Positions 27,857-38,425 are shown, numbered from the stretch's first letter. The stretch is DNA of 64,000 bases from Sapientia aquatica (GCF_004358105.1 NZ_SMYL01000001.1:620001-684000), one strand, 5' to 3'. Numbers and translations are program-made. The notes: generated from the sequence alone by a model not told the origin.

Positions 27857-27886
27857 CTTGTAATTTAAAAGAGATGCCTAATCTAT
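27857..27886 (+). promoter_or_regulatory. Probable sigma-32 heat-shock promoter of clpB
   Basis: CTTGTAA at 27857-27863 and CCTAATCTAT at 27877-27886, 13 bases apart, resemble the RpoH consensus CTTGAAA / CCCATNT. They lie about 40 bases before the clpB ATG, which has TTAGGAGA as ribosome site. clpB is a classic sigma-32 gene. Confidence 0.6.
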
Positions 27887-27925
27887 GGGCGCATCTGAGT
27901 ACAAAATACTGTTTAGGAGATTTTC

Positions 27926-30508
27926 ATGCGTTTTGATAAATTAACTACAAAATTACAAGCCGCACTCGCTAACGCGCAAAGCTTAGCGGTGCGCAAAGAC
28001 AACGCCTATATTGAGCCGGTGCATATTTTGCTGGCTTTATTGGACGACGATGATATGTCGGCTAATTCCTTATTGCAACGTGCTGGTGTCAACGTCGCGG
28101 CGCTAACCGCTTCTTTAAACACCGCGGTCGGCAAACTGGCGAAAGTCACCGGCAATGGCGGCGAAGTGACCTTAAGTCGCGAATCGTCATCTCTGTTTAA
28201 CCTGGCAGAAAAAGAATCCGAAAAGCGCGGCGATCAATTCTTGGCCTCTGAAATTGTTTTACTCGCTTTCTGCGACGATAAATCCGAAGCCGGTCAATTA
28301 GCGCGTCAGTACGGCCTGAATAAAACCGCGATGCAAGCTGCAATTGATGCGGTGCGCGGTGGCGCGTCGGTGGATGCCCCCGAGGCCGAGGAACAACGCG
28401 AAGCGTTAAAAAAATACACGGTCGATTTAACCGCGTTAGCGCGCAAAGGCAAGCTCGATCCGGTTATTGGGCGCGACGATGAAATCCGCCGTACCATCCA
28501 AATTTTGCAACGTCGCAGTAAAAATAATCCAGTTTTGATTGGCGAGCCCGGCGTGGGTAAAACCGCGATTGTCGAAGGCTTGGCTCAGCGAATCGTCAAT
28601 GGCGAAGTGCCCGATAGCTTGAAGTCCAAACGCGTTTTATCCTTGGACATGGCGTCATTATTGGCCGGTGCTAAATACCGTGGCGAGTTTGAAGAACGTC
28701 TTAAATCGGTATTAAAAGAAATCGCCTTGGACGAAGGTCAAACCATCGTTTTTATCGATGAGTTGCACACCATGGTCGGTGCTGGCAAAGCCGAAGGCTC
28801 AATCGATGCGGGCAATATGTTGAAACCCGCTTTAGCCCGCGGTGAGTTGCATTGCGTCGGTGCGACGACGTTGGACGAATACCGCAAATACGTTGAGAAG
28901 GATGCGGCTTTAGAGCGCCGTTTCCAAAAAGTGCTGGTCGATGAACCAAGCGTTGAAGCCACGATTGCGATTCTGCGTGGCTTGCAAGAAAAATACGAAG
29001 TCCACCATGGTGTCGATATCACTGATCCCGCGATTGTGGCCGCGGCGGAACTATCGCACCGCTACATCACTGACCGGTTCTTACCCGATAAAGCGATTGA
29101 TTTGATTGATGAGGCGGCTTCTAAGATCAAGATCGAAATCGATTCCCGTCCTGAAGTCATGGATAAACTCGATCGTCGCACGATTCAATTAAAAATTGAA
29201 CGCGAAGCGATTAAAAAAGAAAAGGACGAAAGCTCCAAAAAGCGTTTGGAATTAATCGAGCAAGAAATCGTCAAGTTGGAACGCGAATACGCGGATTTAG
29301 AAGAAATATGGAAAGCCGAAAAAGCCTCTGTCCAAGGTAGCACGCAGATCAAAGAAGAGATCGAAAAAGTGCGCCTAGAAATGGAAGAAGCGCGCCGCAA
29401 AGGCGACTGGCAAGCGATGTCCGAATTGCAATATGGACGTTTGCCCGAGCTGGAAGCGAAAGCCAAATTGATCGACAAAGGCGAAGCAAAAAACGGCAAA
29501 ACACCTAAGCTACGTTTATTGCGCACCCAAGTCGGCGCGGAAGAAATCGCCGAAGTCGTCTCACGCGCAACCGGTATTCCGGTGTCACGCATGATGACCG
29601 GCGAACGCGAGAAGTTAATGCATATGGAGCAGCGTTTGCATCAACGTGTGGTTGGTCAAGATGAAGCCGTTGTTGCGGTGTCCGACGCAATTCGTCGCTC
29701 CCGCGCTGGGCTGGCTGATACCAGCCGACCATATGGTTCTTTCTTGTTTTTAGGTCCAACCGGTGTTGGTAAAACCGAGCTGTGCAAAGCCTTAGCGAAC
29801 TTCTTATTTGATAGCGAAGACGCCTTAATTCGTATCGATATGAGCGAATTCATGGAGAAACATTCGGTAGCGCGCTTGATCGGCGCGCCGCCGGGTTATG
29901 TGGGCTACGAAGAGGGCGGCTATTTAACCGAGGCAGTGCGCCGCAAACCGTATTCGGTGATTTTGCTCGATGAAGTTGAAAAGGCGCATCACGATGTGTT
30001 TAACGTCTTGCTGCAAGTTTTGGATGATGGTCGCATGACGGATGGTCAAGGCCGCACAGTTGACTTTAAAAATACGGTCATCGTAATGACTTCCAACCTC
30101 GGTTCGCACCGAATTCAAGCAATGGAAGACAGCGAACCAGCGCTGGTCAAAATGGCGGTCATGGGCGAAGTGCGTGAACATTTCCGACCTGAATTCATTA
30201 ATCGGATTGATGAAATCGTGGTATTCCATGCATTAGATGCAAAAAATATCGGTTCGATTGCGAAAATCCAATTGGGTATTTTGCAAGGGCGCTTGGCGAA
30301 AATGGAAATTGGTTTGGATGTCAGCATCGAGGCATTATCCAAGATTGCCGAAGCCGGTTTCGATCCAGTGTATGGCGCACGTCCATTAAAACGGGCGATC
30401 CAGCAGCTCATCGAAAATCCCTTATCGAAGCTTATTTTGGAGGGTAAATATCTTCCAAAACAAGTCGTGCATATTACGGTGGACGATGGGCAGTTAGTCT
30501 TTAAATAA
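27926..30508 (+). CDS. clpB: ClpB disaggregase
   Basis: This 860-residue AAA+ chaperone has an N-terminal Clp_N repeat domain (1-145) and a first AAA+ domain with Walker A GEPGVGKT (about 206) and Walker B VFIDELH. The coiled-coil middle domain (about 410-530, rich in Glu/Lys/Arg) and a second AAA+ domain with GPTGVGKT (about 612), LLDEVEKAH and a C-terminal small domain follow. With DnaK/DnaJ/GrpE it threads and rescues aggregated proteins. Length and order are standard. It is monocistronic, with a heat-shock type promoter and a strong terminator. Confidence 0.98.
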   Translation: MRFDKLTTKLQAALANAQSLAVRKDNAYIEPVHILLALLDDDDMSANSLLQRAGVNVAALTASLNTAVGKLAKVTGNGGEVTLSRESSSLFNLAEKESEKRGDQFLASEIVLLAFCDDKSEAGQLARQYGLNKTAMQAAIDAVRGGASVDAPEAEEQREALKKYTVDLTALARKGKLDPVIGRDDEIRRTIQILQRRSKNNPVLIGEPGVGKTAIVEGLAQRIVNGEVPDSLKSKRVLSLDMASLLAGAKYRGEFEERLKSVLKEIALDEGQTIVFIDELHTMVGAGKAEGSIDAGNMLKPALARGELHCVGATTLDEYRKYVEKDAALERRFQKVLVDEPSVEATIAILRGLQEKYEVHHGVDITDPAIVAAAELSHRYITDRFLPDKAIDLIDEAASKIKIEIDSRPEVMDKLDRRTIQLKIEREAIKKEKDESSKKRLELIEQEIVKLEREYADLEEIWKAEKASVQGSTQIKEEIEKVRLEMEEARRKGDWQAMSELQYGRLPELEAKAKLIDKGEAKNGKTPKLRLLRTQVGAEEIAEVVSRATGIPVSRMMTGEREKLMHMEQRLHQRVVGQDEAVVAVSDAIRRSRAGLADTSRPYGSFLFLGPTGVGKTELCKALANFLFDSEDALIRIDMSEFMEKHSVARLIGAPPGYVGYEEGGYLTEAVRRKPYSVILLDEVEKAHHDVFNVLLQVLDDGRMTDGQGRTVDFKNTVIVMTSNLGSHRIQAMEDSEPALVKMAVMGEVREHFRPEFINRIDEIVVFHALDAKNIGSIAKIQLGILQGRLAKMEIGLDVSIEALSKIAEAGFDPVYGARPLKRAIQQLIENPLSKLILEGKYLPKQVVHITVDDGQLVFK

Positions 30509-30552
30509 ATTGCCCGTTTAGGTTTTAAAAACCAATATTGGGTCGAGTGTAG

Positions 30553-30593
30553 CGGCGCGGACAAGTTAATCTTGTTCGCGCCGTGATTATTTT
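30553..30593 (+). terminator. Terminator of clpB
   Basis: CGGCGCGGACAAG at 30553-30565 pairs with CTTGTTCGCGCCG at 30571-30583 (13 bp, one G-U), loop TTAAT, followed by a T-rich tail. Confidence 0.88.
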
Positions 30594-30720
30594 AAGCCGC
30601 TAAATGGCAATGCCACCTAATCTGTTTGTGCTAGATCAAGCTTGATTCGTGATTGCTTTGGTAAAGTCCTCTAATCGATTTTTCCGTCAGAGAGCTACCT
30701 TGCTAACTTCTAAATTTCCA

Positions 30721-31854
30721 ATGTTGTCTATCAAAGGCAAGTCTTTGCTGCCTATCGTGCAAGGTGGTATGGGCGTCGGCGTCTCTGCGCATCGCCTAGC
30801 CGGAACAGTCGCTGGCTTGGGTGCGATGGGAACGATATCGAGCGTAGATTTGCGCCGCCATCATTCTGACTTGATGGAATTCACTGCAAAGTCGCGTGAC
30901 AAAGATCAAATTAACCGCGTCAATTTAATTGCGCTCGACCGCGAGATTAAAGCCGCTCAGCGCCTAGCTAACGGCACTGGCATGATCGCTGTCAACGTGA
31001 TGAAAGCGGTATCCGAATATGCCGCCTATGTGCGCCAAGCGTGCGCCAGTGGGATTGACGCGGTTGTGGTCGGTGCTGGCTTGCCGCTCGATTTGCCGGA
31101 ATTGACATCGGATTTTCCTAAAGTGGCGTTAATTCCCATTTTGTCGGATGCGCGTGGCATTGCCTTGGTGCTGAAAAAATGGATGCGTAAAAATCGTCTG
31201 CCAGACGCCATCGTCATTGAAAATCCGCGCTACGCCGCTGGGCACTTGGGTGCGGCCAAGCCGGAAGATGTGAATTTGCCGCAGTTTGCTTTTCCTTCGG
31301 TGCTAGAAAATACGCTGCAATTATTTAAAGACTTGGGTATTGAATCTGAGCGTATCCCCTTAATTACCGCAGGCGGAATTCACCAACATGAACAAGTGGA
31401 TCAATTGGTTAAATTAGGCGCTTCCGCGATTCAATTGGGCACACCGTTTGCGGTGACCGAAGAGGGCGACGCGCATCCCGATTTTAAAAAGGTATTAGTG
31501 CAAGCCAAGCCGGAAGATATTGTGACTTTTATGAGCGTTGCCGGATTACCAGCGCGTGGTGTAAAAACGCCGTGGTTGGAAAACTATTTGAGCAAAGAAT
31601 CTAAGATGCAGAGCAAAGCGCATGTTCAAGAATGCACCGTAGGATTTGATTGTTTGCAGCAATGCGGACTGCGCGACGGTAACGCGAAAGCAGGGCAGTT
31701 TTGTATCGATACCCGCTTGGGCTTTGCGCTGCAAGGCGATGTGAAGCGCGGCTTATTTTTTAGAGGTTCAGAGCCGCTGCCGATGGGGAGCGAAATTCGT
31801 TCGGCTAAAGAGTTGATTAACTACATGTTAAACGGCAGTCGCGAAAGTCAGTAA
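30721..31854 (+). CDS. Nitronate monooxygenase-family FMN protein
   Basis: The start is taken at ATG 30721 (MLSIKGKSLLPIVQGGMGVG). TTG 30700, preceded by AGAGAG, is an alternative with a better ribosome site. The TIM-barrel protein of about 377 residues has the FMN-site motif IVQGGMGVGVSAHRLAG, GAGLPLDLPEL, ITAGGIHQHEQ and ASAIQLGTPFAVTEEGDAH, as in nitronate monooxygenase/enoyl-reductase-like enzymes. A C-terminal extension with several Cys (QECTVGFDCLQQCGLRDG) is characteristic of one subgroup. It may detoxify nitronates; the true substrate is open. Confidence 0.88.
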   Translation: MLSIKGKSLLPIVQGGMGVGVSAHRLAGTVAGLGAMGTISSVDLRRHHSDLMEFTAKSRDKDQINRVNLIALDREIKAAQRLANGTGMIAVNVMKAVSEYAAYVRQACASGIDAVVVGAGLPLDLPELTSDFPKVALIPILSDARGIALVLKKWMRKNRLPDAIVIENPRYAAGHLGAAKPEDVNLPQFAFPSVLENTLQLFKDLGIESERIPLITAGGIHQHEQVDQLVKLGASAIQLGTPFAVTEEGDAHPDFKKVLVQAKPEDIVTFMSVAGLPARGVKTPWLENYLSKESKMQSKAHVQECTVGFDCLQQCGLRDGNAKAGQFCIDTRLGFALQGDVKRGLFFRGSEPLPMGSEIRSAKELINYMLNGSRESQ

Positions 31855-31889
31855 TTCGACTAAAGTCGCAATAAAGCGATCACGAATAA

Positions 31890-31928
31890 AAAATGCTGCA
31901 TCAAGATGAATTGATGCAGCATTTTTTT
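31890..31928. terminator. Terminator between nitronate monooxygenase and smpB genes
   Basis: AAATGCTGCATCAA and TTGATGCAGCATTT form a perfect stem of at least 14 bp with a 6-base loop. A-tract and T-tract flank it, so it can act on both the plus-strand gene and the converging smpB transcript. Confidence 0.9.
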
Positions 31929-31956
31929 ATTGGTGTTGAGTTGTTGCTTGCAATTG

Positions 31957-32406
31957 TTAGCGCCGATGGATTTTCATGATCTGCTGCTGTTCACGCTGCC
32001 AATCGCGATTCTTTTCGGTTTCGCGTTTGTCGTATTGTTTTTTACCTTTGGCTAAACCAATTTGTAATTTGATCCGACCACCTTTGAAGTGCATATTGAC
32101 CGGCACCAAGGTATAACCAGCGCGCTCAACTTTACCGACTAATTTATTAATTTCTGATTTATTTAATAATAATTTTCGTGTGCGCAGTGCTTCGGGGCTA
32201 ATGTGGGTAGAGGCGGTTGGCAATGCGCCGATATGCGCGCCGAACAGAAAAATCTCCCCATTTTTGACGATCACATATGCTTCTTTTAGTTGAACGCGGC
32301 CAGCGCGAATTGCTTTGACTTCCCAGCCCTGCAAGACGACACCGGCTTCAAATTGTTCTTCGATAAAATAATCGTGAAAGGCTTTTTTATTATCAGCAAT
32401 GCTCAT
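31957..32406 (-). CDS. smpB: SsrA-binding protein SmpB
   Basis: This 149-residue basic protein matches SmpB throughout: [51 protein letters not shown], and the C-terminal [14 protein letters not shown] tail. It binds tmRNA and brings it to stalled ribosomes. The ssrA gene was not found in the window. It is divergent from ratA. Confidence 0.98.
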   Translation of the reverse strand: MSIADNKKAFHDYFIEEQFEAGVVLQGWEVKAIRAGRVQLKEAYVIVKNGEIFLFGAHIGALPTASTHISPEALRTRKLLLNKSEINKLVGKVERAGYTLVPVNMHFKGGRIKLQIGLAKGKKQYDKRETEKNRDWQREQQQIMKIHRR

Positions 32407-32564
32407 AAGGACTTTTATTATTTGGTAAATAGTTTAACTTTGCTTAGTTCGGTTCAGCCCAAGAACTGGTTTGCTTGGCGGCGAAAGGTAGGTAATAAGC
32501 AAGTAAGTCGGGTAAAATTTCGAATTACGGGAAATTTTACCCATATAAAAATGGTTTATAAAAA

Positions 32565-32999
32565 ATGGCGGTAGTTCAAAAATCAGTCTTGGTTGGCTTT
32601 AGTGCCGAACAAATGTTTGCTTTGGTCGATGCGGTGGAAGATTATCCGCAATTCTTACCTTGGTGCGGCGGAGTTAAGGTGCAACAACGCACTGAGCAAA
32701 GTTTGGTGGCAACGATAGACATCAATTTTCATGGCGTGCGTCAAAGTTTTACGACTGAAAACTCCAACAACGCACCGACTTTAATGAAAATGAAGCTCAT
32801 TTCTGGGCCATTTAAACATCTGGATGGCACGTGGACTTTTAAACCGCTGCGGGAAAACGCCTGCAAAATCGAATTTGATCTGCATTACGAATTTTCCAGC
32901 AAGATTTTAGATCATTTGATCGGGCCTGTGTTTAGTAAAATCGCCAACAGCTTCGTCGATGCCTTTTGTGCCCATGCTGAAACCGTGTATGGAAAATGA
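32565..32999 (+). CDS. ratA: RatA / coenzyme Q-binding START-domain protein
   Basis: This 144-residue SRPBCC-fold protein shows the family landmarks VLVGFSAEQMFALVDAVEDYPQFLPWC, GVRQSFTTEN, LDGTWTF and EFDLHYEFSS. E. coli RatA was described as a toxin acting on 50S subunits, and eukaryotic relatives (Coq10) bind ubiquinone. It is followed by rnfH with an 11-base overlap, the common proteobacterial arrangement next to smpB. A GTCGGGTAAAAT promoter-like element lies about 45 bases upstream. Confidence 0.93.
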   Translation: MAVVQKSVLVGFSAEQMFALVDAVEDYPQFLPWCGGVKVQQRTEQSLVATIDINFHGVRQSFTTENSNNAPTLMKMKLISGPFKHLDGTWTFKPLRENACKIEFDLHYEFSSKILDHLIGPVFSKIANSFVDAFCAHAETVYGK

Positions 33000-33294
33000 T
33001 TCATTGATAACGGTTCAGGTCTGCTATATCGACGTTGAACACCAGTTTTTAAAGTCCGTCTCCATTGCGTCTGGATCCAACATTTCCAAGGCGATTGCCC
33101 TAAGCGGCTTTGCGGAAGCTTTCCCCGCCATCGAGCTTGCCAAGCTTAAAGTGGGGATCTATTCAAAAATTAAAAGCCTAAGCACCGTGGTTAGGCCGGG
33201 TGACCGAATTGAGATTTATCGCCCATTGCAGGTCGATCCTATGTTAGCTAGACGGCGCCGCGCAGGCACGCGCCCAGCTAAAGCTAATCCTTAA
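32989..33294 (+). CDS. rnfH: RnfH family ubiquitin-like protein
   Basis: I use ATG 32989 (MENDSLITVQVCYIDVEHQ), which overlaps ratA by 11 bases and lies within its last codons; the longer frame has no ribosome site. The 101-residue product has the RnfH beta-grasp pattern: SGSNISKAIALSGF, LKVGIYSKIK, VRPGDRIEIYRPLQVDP, then a basic tail RRRRAGTRPAK. Role unknown despite the name. It overlaps the stop of the converging DUF4124 gene by 4 bases. Confidence 0.92.
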   Translation: MENDSLITVQVCYIDVEHQFLKSVSIASGSNISKAIALSGFAEAFPAIELAKLKVGIYSKIKSLSTVVRPGDRIEIYRPLQVDPMLARRRRAGTRPAKANP

Positions 33295-33797
33295 TTGCAA
33301 TCCGCCATCCGTTGATTGGTGGTCGCTTGCTCTTGCGAGCGTTGCTCGTCGGTTAAGTAGGCCTTTTCCCCCGCGGTGTTGAATTGGGCAATCCGTTGTC
33401 CTGAGTCTAGGCTCATTTTGTATTCCTTTAAGCGCTTGCAGTTATCCGCTTTTGCCGCCTGTATATTGGCCGCTTCCGCATCTTTCTTGGCTTTTGCCGC
33501 GAGTTCATCGCGCCGTTTTTTGGACGCTAAGTCTTTTTCGGCCAGTGTGAGCTCGTGTTTTGGTTCTGACGATCCAGTTGAGTCGGCGTCGTCCACTGAG
33601 CTTGGAGCATCGAAGCTGCGACCGGCGTATTTTAGGATTTTGTTTTTGGCGACCGATGCGGGTGGTGGTTGGTCTGAAAATTGTTTATTGCCTTTTTCAT
33701 CAACCCATACATACTGAGCTAGGACAGCAGTGCTCATTGACAACAAGATGGCCAGGATTGCGAAGGATTTGCAGGAAAACGTCTTCATGATGTTCAC
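33291..33797 (-). CDS. Secreted DUF4124 domain protein
   Basis: This 168-residue protein has a signal peptide (about 1-27, ending VLAQ) and the DUF4124 core just after it (YVWVDEKGNKQFSDQPPP, about residues 28-46). A Lys/Ala-rich charged helical region with coiled-coil character follows (about 85-130). DUF4124 proteins are common in beta- and gammaproteobacteria and have no set function. It is divergent from guaB and converges on rnfH, a usual Burkholderiales order. Confidence 0.9.
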   Translation of the reverse strand: MNIMKTFSCKSFAILAILLSMSTAVLAQYVWVDEKGNKQFSDQPPPASVAKNKILKYAGRSFDAPSSVDDADSTGSSEPKHELTLAEKDLASKKRRDELAAKAKKDAEAANIQAAKADNCKRLKEYKMSLDSGQRIAQFNTAGEKAYLTDEQRSQEQATTNQRMADCN

Positions 33798-33999
33798 TTT
33801 TTCAATGGTAAAAGAGACTTAAGTAATTTGTTGCTTTGGTGCTAGATTTCGACATGCTTTAAGTCATCTGTCAATAAGGTTTTCGTTTGGCAACTATCTG
33901 TATCAAATTTGTACATCCGTAGTTGGCTTGATTTTGTTGCTTGAAATGCATTGTTTAGAGTGATTTCTTTCTCAAAAATAACAAAAAATCTTCCCGGCA

Positions 34000-34030
34000 A
34001 TAAGACGATTTGCCAAGTTTTCTGTATAAT
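34000..34030 (+). promoter_or_regulatory. guaB promoter region
   Basis: A perfect -10 box TATAAT at 34025-34030 lies 26 bases before the guaB ATG, with AGGAAA as ribosome site. The -35 region is weak, so the promoter may need an activator. The 259-base divergent space to the DUF4124 gene holds no ORF. Confidence 0.55.
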
Positions 34031-34056
34031 TCGGTTTTGCGCCTATAGGAAATACT

Positions 34057-35517
34057 ATGCGTCTCCTCCAAAAAGCACTCACATTTGACGATGTGCTCTT
34101 AGTTCCAGCTTATTCTGACATTCTCCCAAAAGAGACTTCCCTCGCGACCCGTTTAACGCGCAACATCACGTTGAACATCCCACTGTTGTCCGCCGCCATG
34201 GACACCGTTACCGAAGCGCGTTTGGCTATTGCCATGGCGCAAGAGGGCGGAATTGGGATTATTCACAAGAATTTAACGCCGAAAGATCAAGCGAGCGAAG
34301 TTGCTAAAGTAAAACGTTTTGAATCCGGTGTGTTGCGTGATCCGATCACGATTCCACCTAGCATGAAAATTCGCGACGTTATTGCATTATCGCAACAACA
34401 CGGCATCAGCGGCTTCCCGGTTGTTGAAGGCAATATCGTGGTCGGTATTATCACCAACCGTGATTTGCGTTTTGAACGCGAATTAGATGCTCAAGTACGC
34501 GACAAAATGACCCCGCGTGAGAAGTTGGTGTATGTCGACGAAACCGCTGACGTTGTTGAAGCCAAACGTTTGATGAACAAACACCGCTTAGAGCGCGTGT
34601 TGGTGGTGAATGATCGCTTCGAGTTACGCGGTTTAATCACTGTTAAAGATATTCAAAAATCGACCGAACATCCTTTAGCGTCTAAGGACAGCGAAGGTAA
34701 ATTGCGCGTAGGCGCAGCGGTTGGCGTGGGCCCTGACAATGACGAACGGATTGATCTGTTGGTCAAAGCCGGCGTGGATGTGATCGTCGTCGATACCGCG
34801 CACGGCCATTCTAAAGGCGTGTTGGACCGTATTCGTTGGATCAAAACCCATTACCCGCAAGTCGATGTAATCGGCGGCAATATCGCAACCGCAGCAGCCG
34901 CTTTGGCAATGGTTGAACATGGCGCGGATGGCGTGAAAGTCGGTATCGGCCCCGGTTCGATTTGCACGACACGGATTGTGGCTGGTGTTGGTGTACCGCA
35001 GATTTCGGCTATTTCTAATGTCGCAAATGCCTTAAAAGGCACTGGCGTTCCATGTATCGCTGACGGCGGCGTGCGTTTCTCCGGTGACGTGTCGAAAGCG
35101 TTGGCGGCGGGTGCTTCGACGGTCATGATGGGTAGCATGTTTGCAGGTACCGAAGAAGCGCCGGGTGAAGTGATTTTGTTCCAAGGACGCAGCTATAAAT
35201 CGTATCGCGGCATGGGCAGTTTAGGCGCGATGGCGGCAGGTTCGGCTGATCGCTATTTCCAAGAAGCTGATGCCAGCACTGAGAAGATGGTGCCGGAAGG
35301 AATCGAAGGCCGCGTGGCCTATAAAGGCAGCGTCTTAGCGATTCTGTTCCAGTTGGTTGGCGGTGTGAAGCAATCGATGGGTTACTGCGGTTGCGCCACA
35401 ATTGAAGATTTGCATAACAAAGCTGAATTTGTGGAAATTACTTCAGCCGGTATGCGCGAATCGCATGTACACGATGTGCAGATCACCAAAGAAGCACCGA
35501 ACTATCGCGCTGAGTAA
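34057..35517 (+). CDS. guaB: Inosine-5'-monophosphate dehydrogenase
   Basis: This 486-residue protein is a full-length IMPDH: N-terminal [17 protein letters not shown], two CBS domains (about 95-205), and the catalytic Cys in GPGSICTTR (about residue 305). [20 protein letters not shown] and the mobile flap with GMGSLGAM complete it. It makes XMP from IMP with NAD, the first step to GMP. A GAF-GGDEF gene lies 55 bases downstream, then guaA, so GTP supply and a c-di-GMP protein are genetically linked. Confidence 0.98.
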   Translation: MRLLQKALTFDDVLLVPAYSDILPKETSLATRLTRNITLNIPLLSAAMDTVTEARLAIAMAQEGGIGIIHKNLTPKDQASEVAKVKRFESGVLRDPITIPPSMKIRDVIALSQQHGISGFPVVEGNIVVGIITNRDLRFERELDAQVRDKMTPREKLVYVDETADVVEAKRLMNKHRLERVLVVNDRFELRGLITVKDIQKSTEHPLASKDSEGKLRVGAAVGVGPDNDERIDLLVKAGVDVIVVDTAHGHSKGVLDRIRWIKTHYPQVDVIGGNIATAAAALAMVEHGADGVKVGIGPGSICTTRIVAGVGVPQISAISNVANALKGTGVPCIADGGVRFSGDVSKALAAGASTVMMGSMFAGTEEAPGEVILFQGRSYKSYRGMGSLGAMAAGSADRYFQEADASTEKMVPEGIEGRVAYKGSVLAILFQLVGGVKQSMGYCGCATIEDLHNKAEFVEITSAGMRESHVHDVQITKEAPNYRAE

Positions 35518-35572
35518 TTTTAAATTTTTCCAAAACTAGTTATCTAACCGGCAGTAAATCTACGGAGAGTAT

Positions 35573-36598
35573 ATGAAACCAACAGGTGGCACCTCGTCTG
35601 TGAGTCCAGTACCAAACTCGGGCGTGTCTGGTTTTTCGATTACACCGCAAGAGGAACGGATACTTCGAATAGAGCGAATTGCGATTCGCCTATTTGGGGT
35701 GGCAAATTGCATAGTTAGTTTTGGTCAAGTCTCAGCACGATTCGGTAAAGGTGAGCGTTCGATGGCGGCGCTAGAAGCGGCGTTTTGTGATTCCATTCCT
35801 TTTCCCAATGATCCAGTGATAGTCAACGATGCCCGTAATGATCCCAGAACCGTTGCTAATCCTTGGGTAATCGGGCCACCGTACATTCGGTTTTATGCAG
35901 TGCAGCCAATTTTTGATAACAAAAAAGTGGTCGGTGCGATTTATCTGATCGACTATGTGGCGCGCCAGTATCAAGAAGAAGACACCTTTTTGTTGAACGA
36001 TTTAGCCGGTTTGGTTGAGCAAGAATTGATGTTTGATTCGCTGCAAGCCGCTAATGACGATATGACGCGCCAAAATCGCTCATTGCGTCGTGAAAGCATG
36101 ATTGACCCAGTTTTTGGCACGTGGAATCGCAGCGCGATTTTGCGATCACTGGAAATCGAAGTCGATCGCTGCAAAAAAGCCGGTAAGCCGTTGTCATTAG
36201 CGATGATTAGTGTCGATAACTACAACGATCTGAAAAACGATTTCGGCCTGCACTCATCGGAATCGATCCTCATTAAAATGGTTAGCCGCATGCGTTCCTG
36301 TATTCGTCCTTTCGATGCACTTGGGCGTTACGGTGTCGAAGAGTTTTTAGTTGTTTTACCCGGCGCATCGCATGTGGTGATTCAGGCGATCACCGAGCGC
36401 ATTCGCAGCACGGTGATGGCGCATCCTGAAACCCTGAACGATAAATCGGTTGCTGTTACCGTGTCCGCAGGAACAGTATCGACCGATGTGGTATTCACCG
36501 ATCCAGATGGATTGCTCAATCGGGTGCATCAAGCGTTACATGCAGCGCAAAAAATGGGCAAAAATTGCGTCGTCCATTCGGCACCTGATACGCCTTAA
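35573..36598 (+). CDS. GAF protein with degenerate GGDEF domain (GVEEF) and intact I-site
   Basis: This 341-residue protein has a GAF domain (about 30-160) and a GGDEF domain (about 180-335). The signature reads LGRYGVEEFLVVLP: the second Gly of GG(D/E)EF is Val, so cyclase activity is doubtful. The inhibitory site RxxD is intact and correctly placed, RPFD five residues before GVEEF. Degenerate GGDEF proteins with an I-site are known as c-di-GMP receptors. It lies between guaB and guaA on the same strand, 55 bases after guaB, and a terminator follows it. A sensory link between GTP synthesis and c-di-GMP is possible but unproven. Confidence 0.88.
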   Translation: MKPTGGTSSVSPVPNSGVSGFSITPQEERILRIERIAIRLFGVANCIVSFGQVSARFGKGERSMAALEAAFCDSIPFPNDPVIVNDARNDPRTVANPWVIGPPYIRFYAVQPIFDNKKVVGAIYLIDYVARQYQEEDTFLLNDLAGLVEQELMFDSLQAANDDMTRQNRSLRRESMIDPVFGTWNRSAILRSLEIEVDRCKKAGKPLSLAMISVDNYNDLKNDFGLHSSESILIKMVSRMRSCIRPFDALGRYGVEEFLVVLPGASHVVIQAITERIRSTVMAHPETLNDKSVAVTVSAGTVSTDVVFTDPDGLLNRVHQALHAAQKMGKNCVVHSAPDTP

Positions 36599-36618
36599 TA
36601 CGTTGTTTTACCGAAATT

Positions 36619-36648
36619 GGGTGCGCAGTGTTTTGCGCCCCCTTTTTT
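36619..36648 (+). terminator. Terminator between the GGDEF gene and guaA
   Basis: GGG-T-GCGCA and TGCGC-CCC pair (8 bp with one bulge) and a run of six T follows. It would end the guaB-GGDEF transcript and separate guaA. Confidence 0.8.
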
Positions 36649-36682
36649 ATTTCTCTTTCTAATTACTTGCAAGTTGGCTTTC

Positions 36683-38263
36683 ATGCATTCAAAAATTCTG
36701 ATTATTGATTTTGGTTCACAAGTAACCCAGCTAATCGCCCGTCGCGTGCGCGATTCCGGCGTGTTTTCTGAGGTGTATCCCTACGACGTCAGCGACGAAT
36801 TTATTCGTAACTATGGCGCGTCAGGCGTGATCTTGTCAGGTGGCCCAAACAGCGTGATCGACGATGAAACGCCGCGCGCTCCGCAAGCAGTGTTTGAGTT
36901 AGGCGTGCCAGTGCTGGGCATCTGCTACGGCATGCAAACCATGGCGGCGCAACTCGGTGGGCAAGTAGAAAACGGTAAAGTGCGTGAGTTTGGTTACGCC
37001 GAAGTACGCGCCCGCGGCCATACAAAACTATTGCAAGACATCGTTGATTTCACGACCACCGAAGGTCACGGCATGCTCAAGGTCTGGATGAGCCACGGCG
37101 ATAAAGTCAACGTGATGCCAGCCGGTTTCAAATTAATGGCGTCCACCGACAATTGCCCGATCGCGGGTATGGCTGATGAAGAGCGTCAATTTTACGCGGT
37201 GCAATTCCATCCAGAAGTGACGCACACAGTGCAGGGTGCCGCGCTAATTGGTCGTTTTGTGCACGAAATTTGCGGCTGTAAATCGGATTGGAATATGCCC
37301 GACTACATCAACGAAGCAGTTGCTGCGATTCGCGCGCAAGTGGGTAGCGATGATGTGATTTTGGGCTTGTCTGGCGGTGTCGATAGCAGCGTCGCAGCGG
37401 CATTAATTCATCGTGCGATTGGTGACCAATTGACGTGCGTCTTCGTTGATCACGGCTTGTTGCGCTTGGACGAAGGCAAAATGGTCATGGAGATGTTTGC
37501 CGAAAATCTAGGCGTCAAAGTCATCCACGTTGACGCAACGGCGCAGTTTATGGGGCATTTGGCTGGCGTTACCGATCCAGAACAAAAACGTAAGATCATT
37601 GGTCGTGAATTCGTCGAAGTTTTCCAAGTAGAATCGGCCAAAATTAAAAATGCTAAGTGGTTAGCGCAAGGCACGATCTACCCTGACGTGATCGAAAGCG
37701 CTGGCAAAGGCAAAAAAGGACACACAATTAAGAGCCACCACAACGTCGGCGGCTTGCCTGAAACCTTGCATTTGAAATTGCTTGAGCCGCTGCGCGAATT
37801 GTTCAAAGACGAAGTCCGCAAATTGGGCGTGGCATTAGGTTTGCCAGAATCTATGGTGTACCGCCATCCGTTCCCAGGCCCAGGATTGGGTGTGCGAATT
37901 TTGGGCGAAGTCAAAAAAGAATTCGCCGATTTATTGCGTCGCGCCGATGCGATTTTTATCGAGGAATTACGCAATACCAAAGTCGAAGGAACAGACCAAA
38001 ATTGGTATCAAGCGACCAGCCAAGCTTTCGCAGTATTTTTACCAGTGAAGTCAGTTGGTGTAATGGGCGATGGCCGCACCTATGAATACGTCGTTGCTTT
38101 GCGCGCCGTGCAAACGCAGGATTTCATGACCGCCCATTGGGCCCATTTACCGCATGAATTGCTGGGCAAAGTATCAAACCGCATCATCAACGAAGTGCGC
38201 GGTATTAATCGCGTGGTGTACGACATTTCAGGAAAACCACCGGCAACGATTGAGTGGGAGTGA
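36683..38263 (+). CDS. guaA: GMP synthase (glutamine-hydrolysing)
   Basis: The start is ATG 36683 ([21 protein letters not shown]); a longer frame lacks a ribosome site. The 526-residue product has the class I glutamine amidotransferase domain with catalytic Cys in GICYGMQ (about 82) and His-Glu in FHPEVTH. The ATP pyrophosphatase P-loop is [13 protein letters not shown] (about 226), and the dimerisation domain ends in PPATIEWE. It aminates XMP to GMP. The last 15 bases of the gene are the left attachment site of the genomic island; the reading frame and C terminus are unchanged. Confidence 0.98.
   Translation: MHSKILIIDFGSQVTQLIARRVRDSGVFSEVYPYDVSDEFIRNYGASGVILSGGPNSVIDDETPRAPQAVFELGVPVLGICYGMQTMAAQLGGQVENGKVREFGYAEVRARGHTKLLQDIVDFTTTEGHGMLKVWMSHGDKVNVMPAGFKLMASTDNCPIAGMADEERQFYAVQFHPEVTHTVQGAALIGRFVHEICGCKSDWNMPDYINEAVAAIRAQVGSDDVILGLSGGVDSSVAAALIHRAIGDQLTCVFVDHGLLRLDEGKMVMEMFAENLGVKVIHVDATAQFMGHLAGVTDPEQKRKIIGREFVEVFQVESAKIKNAKWLAQGTIYPDVIESAGKGKKGHTIKSHHNVGGLPETLHLKLLEPLRELFKDEVRKLGVALGLPESMVYRHPFPGPGLGVRILGEVKKEFADLLRRADAIFIEELRNTKVEGTDQNWYQATSQAFAVFLPVKSVGVMGDGRTYEYVVALRAVQTQDFMTAHWAHLPHELLGKVSNRIINEVRGINRVVYDISGKPPATIEWE
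38249..38263 (+). repeat. attL core of the guaA island
   Basis: ATTGAGTGGGAGTGA, the last five codons of guaA including its stop. It matches 52594-52608 at 14 of 15 bases. Confidence 0.88.
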
Positions 38264-38301
38264 GATTATTTCGTTAAGTCTTTGATTTATAACGTTATTT
38301 A

Positions 38302-38316
38302 ACTTACACAAAAGTT
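38302..38316 (+). repeat. Left arm-type repeat of the island
   Basis: ACTTACACAAAAGTT is identical to 52528-52542 in the same orientation. It begins 39 bases inside attL. After it, both copies continue with CAC and, some 20 bases on, ATTGATTT. Probable integrase arm sites. Confidence 0.7.
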
Positions 38317-38320
38317 TCAC

Positions 38321-38353
38321 GCAGCCAGCTAAGTCATTGATTTAGCTGGCTGC
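38321..38353 (+). terminator. Perfect 12-bp hairpin between attL and int
   Basis: GCAGCCAGCTAA (38321-38332) and TTAGCTGGCTGC (38342-38353) form a perfect stem with a 9-base loop, followed by TCCGTTTA. It may replace the lost guaA terminator or insulate int from guaA transcription; the T-run is weak. Confidence 0.55.
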
Positions 38354-38425
38354 TCCGTTTATAGTTACACGCAATGCTGCACAAAACTGCGGCTATTCAA
38401 ATTCGTAGTAACCAACGGGCCACAA

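Noticed and set aside
31957-32406. tmRNA gene next to smpB
   Set aside because: I looked for an ssrA-like sequence in the flanks and saw none; the flanking spaces are too short or hold a terminator.
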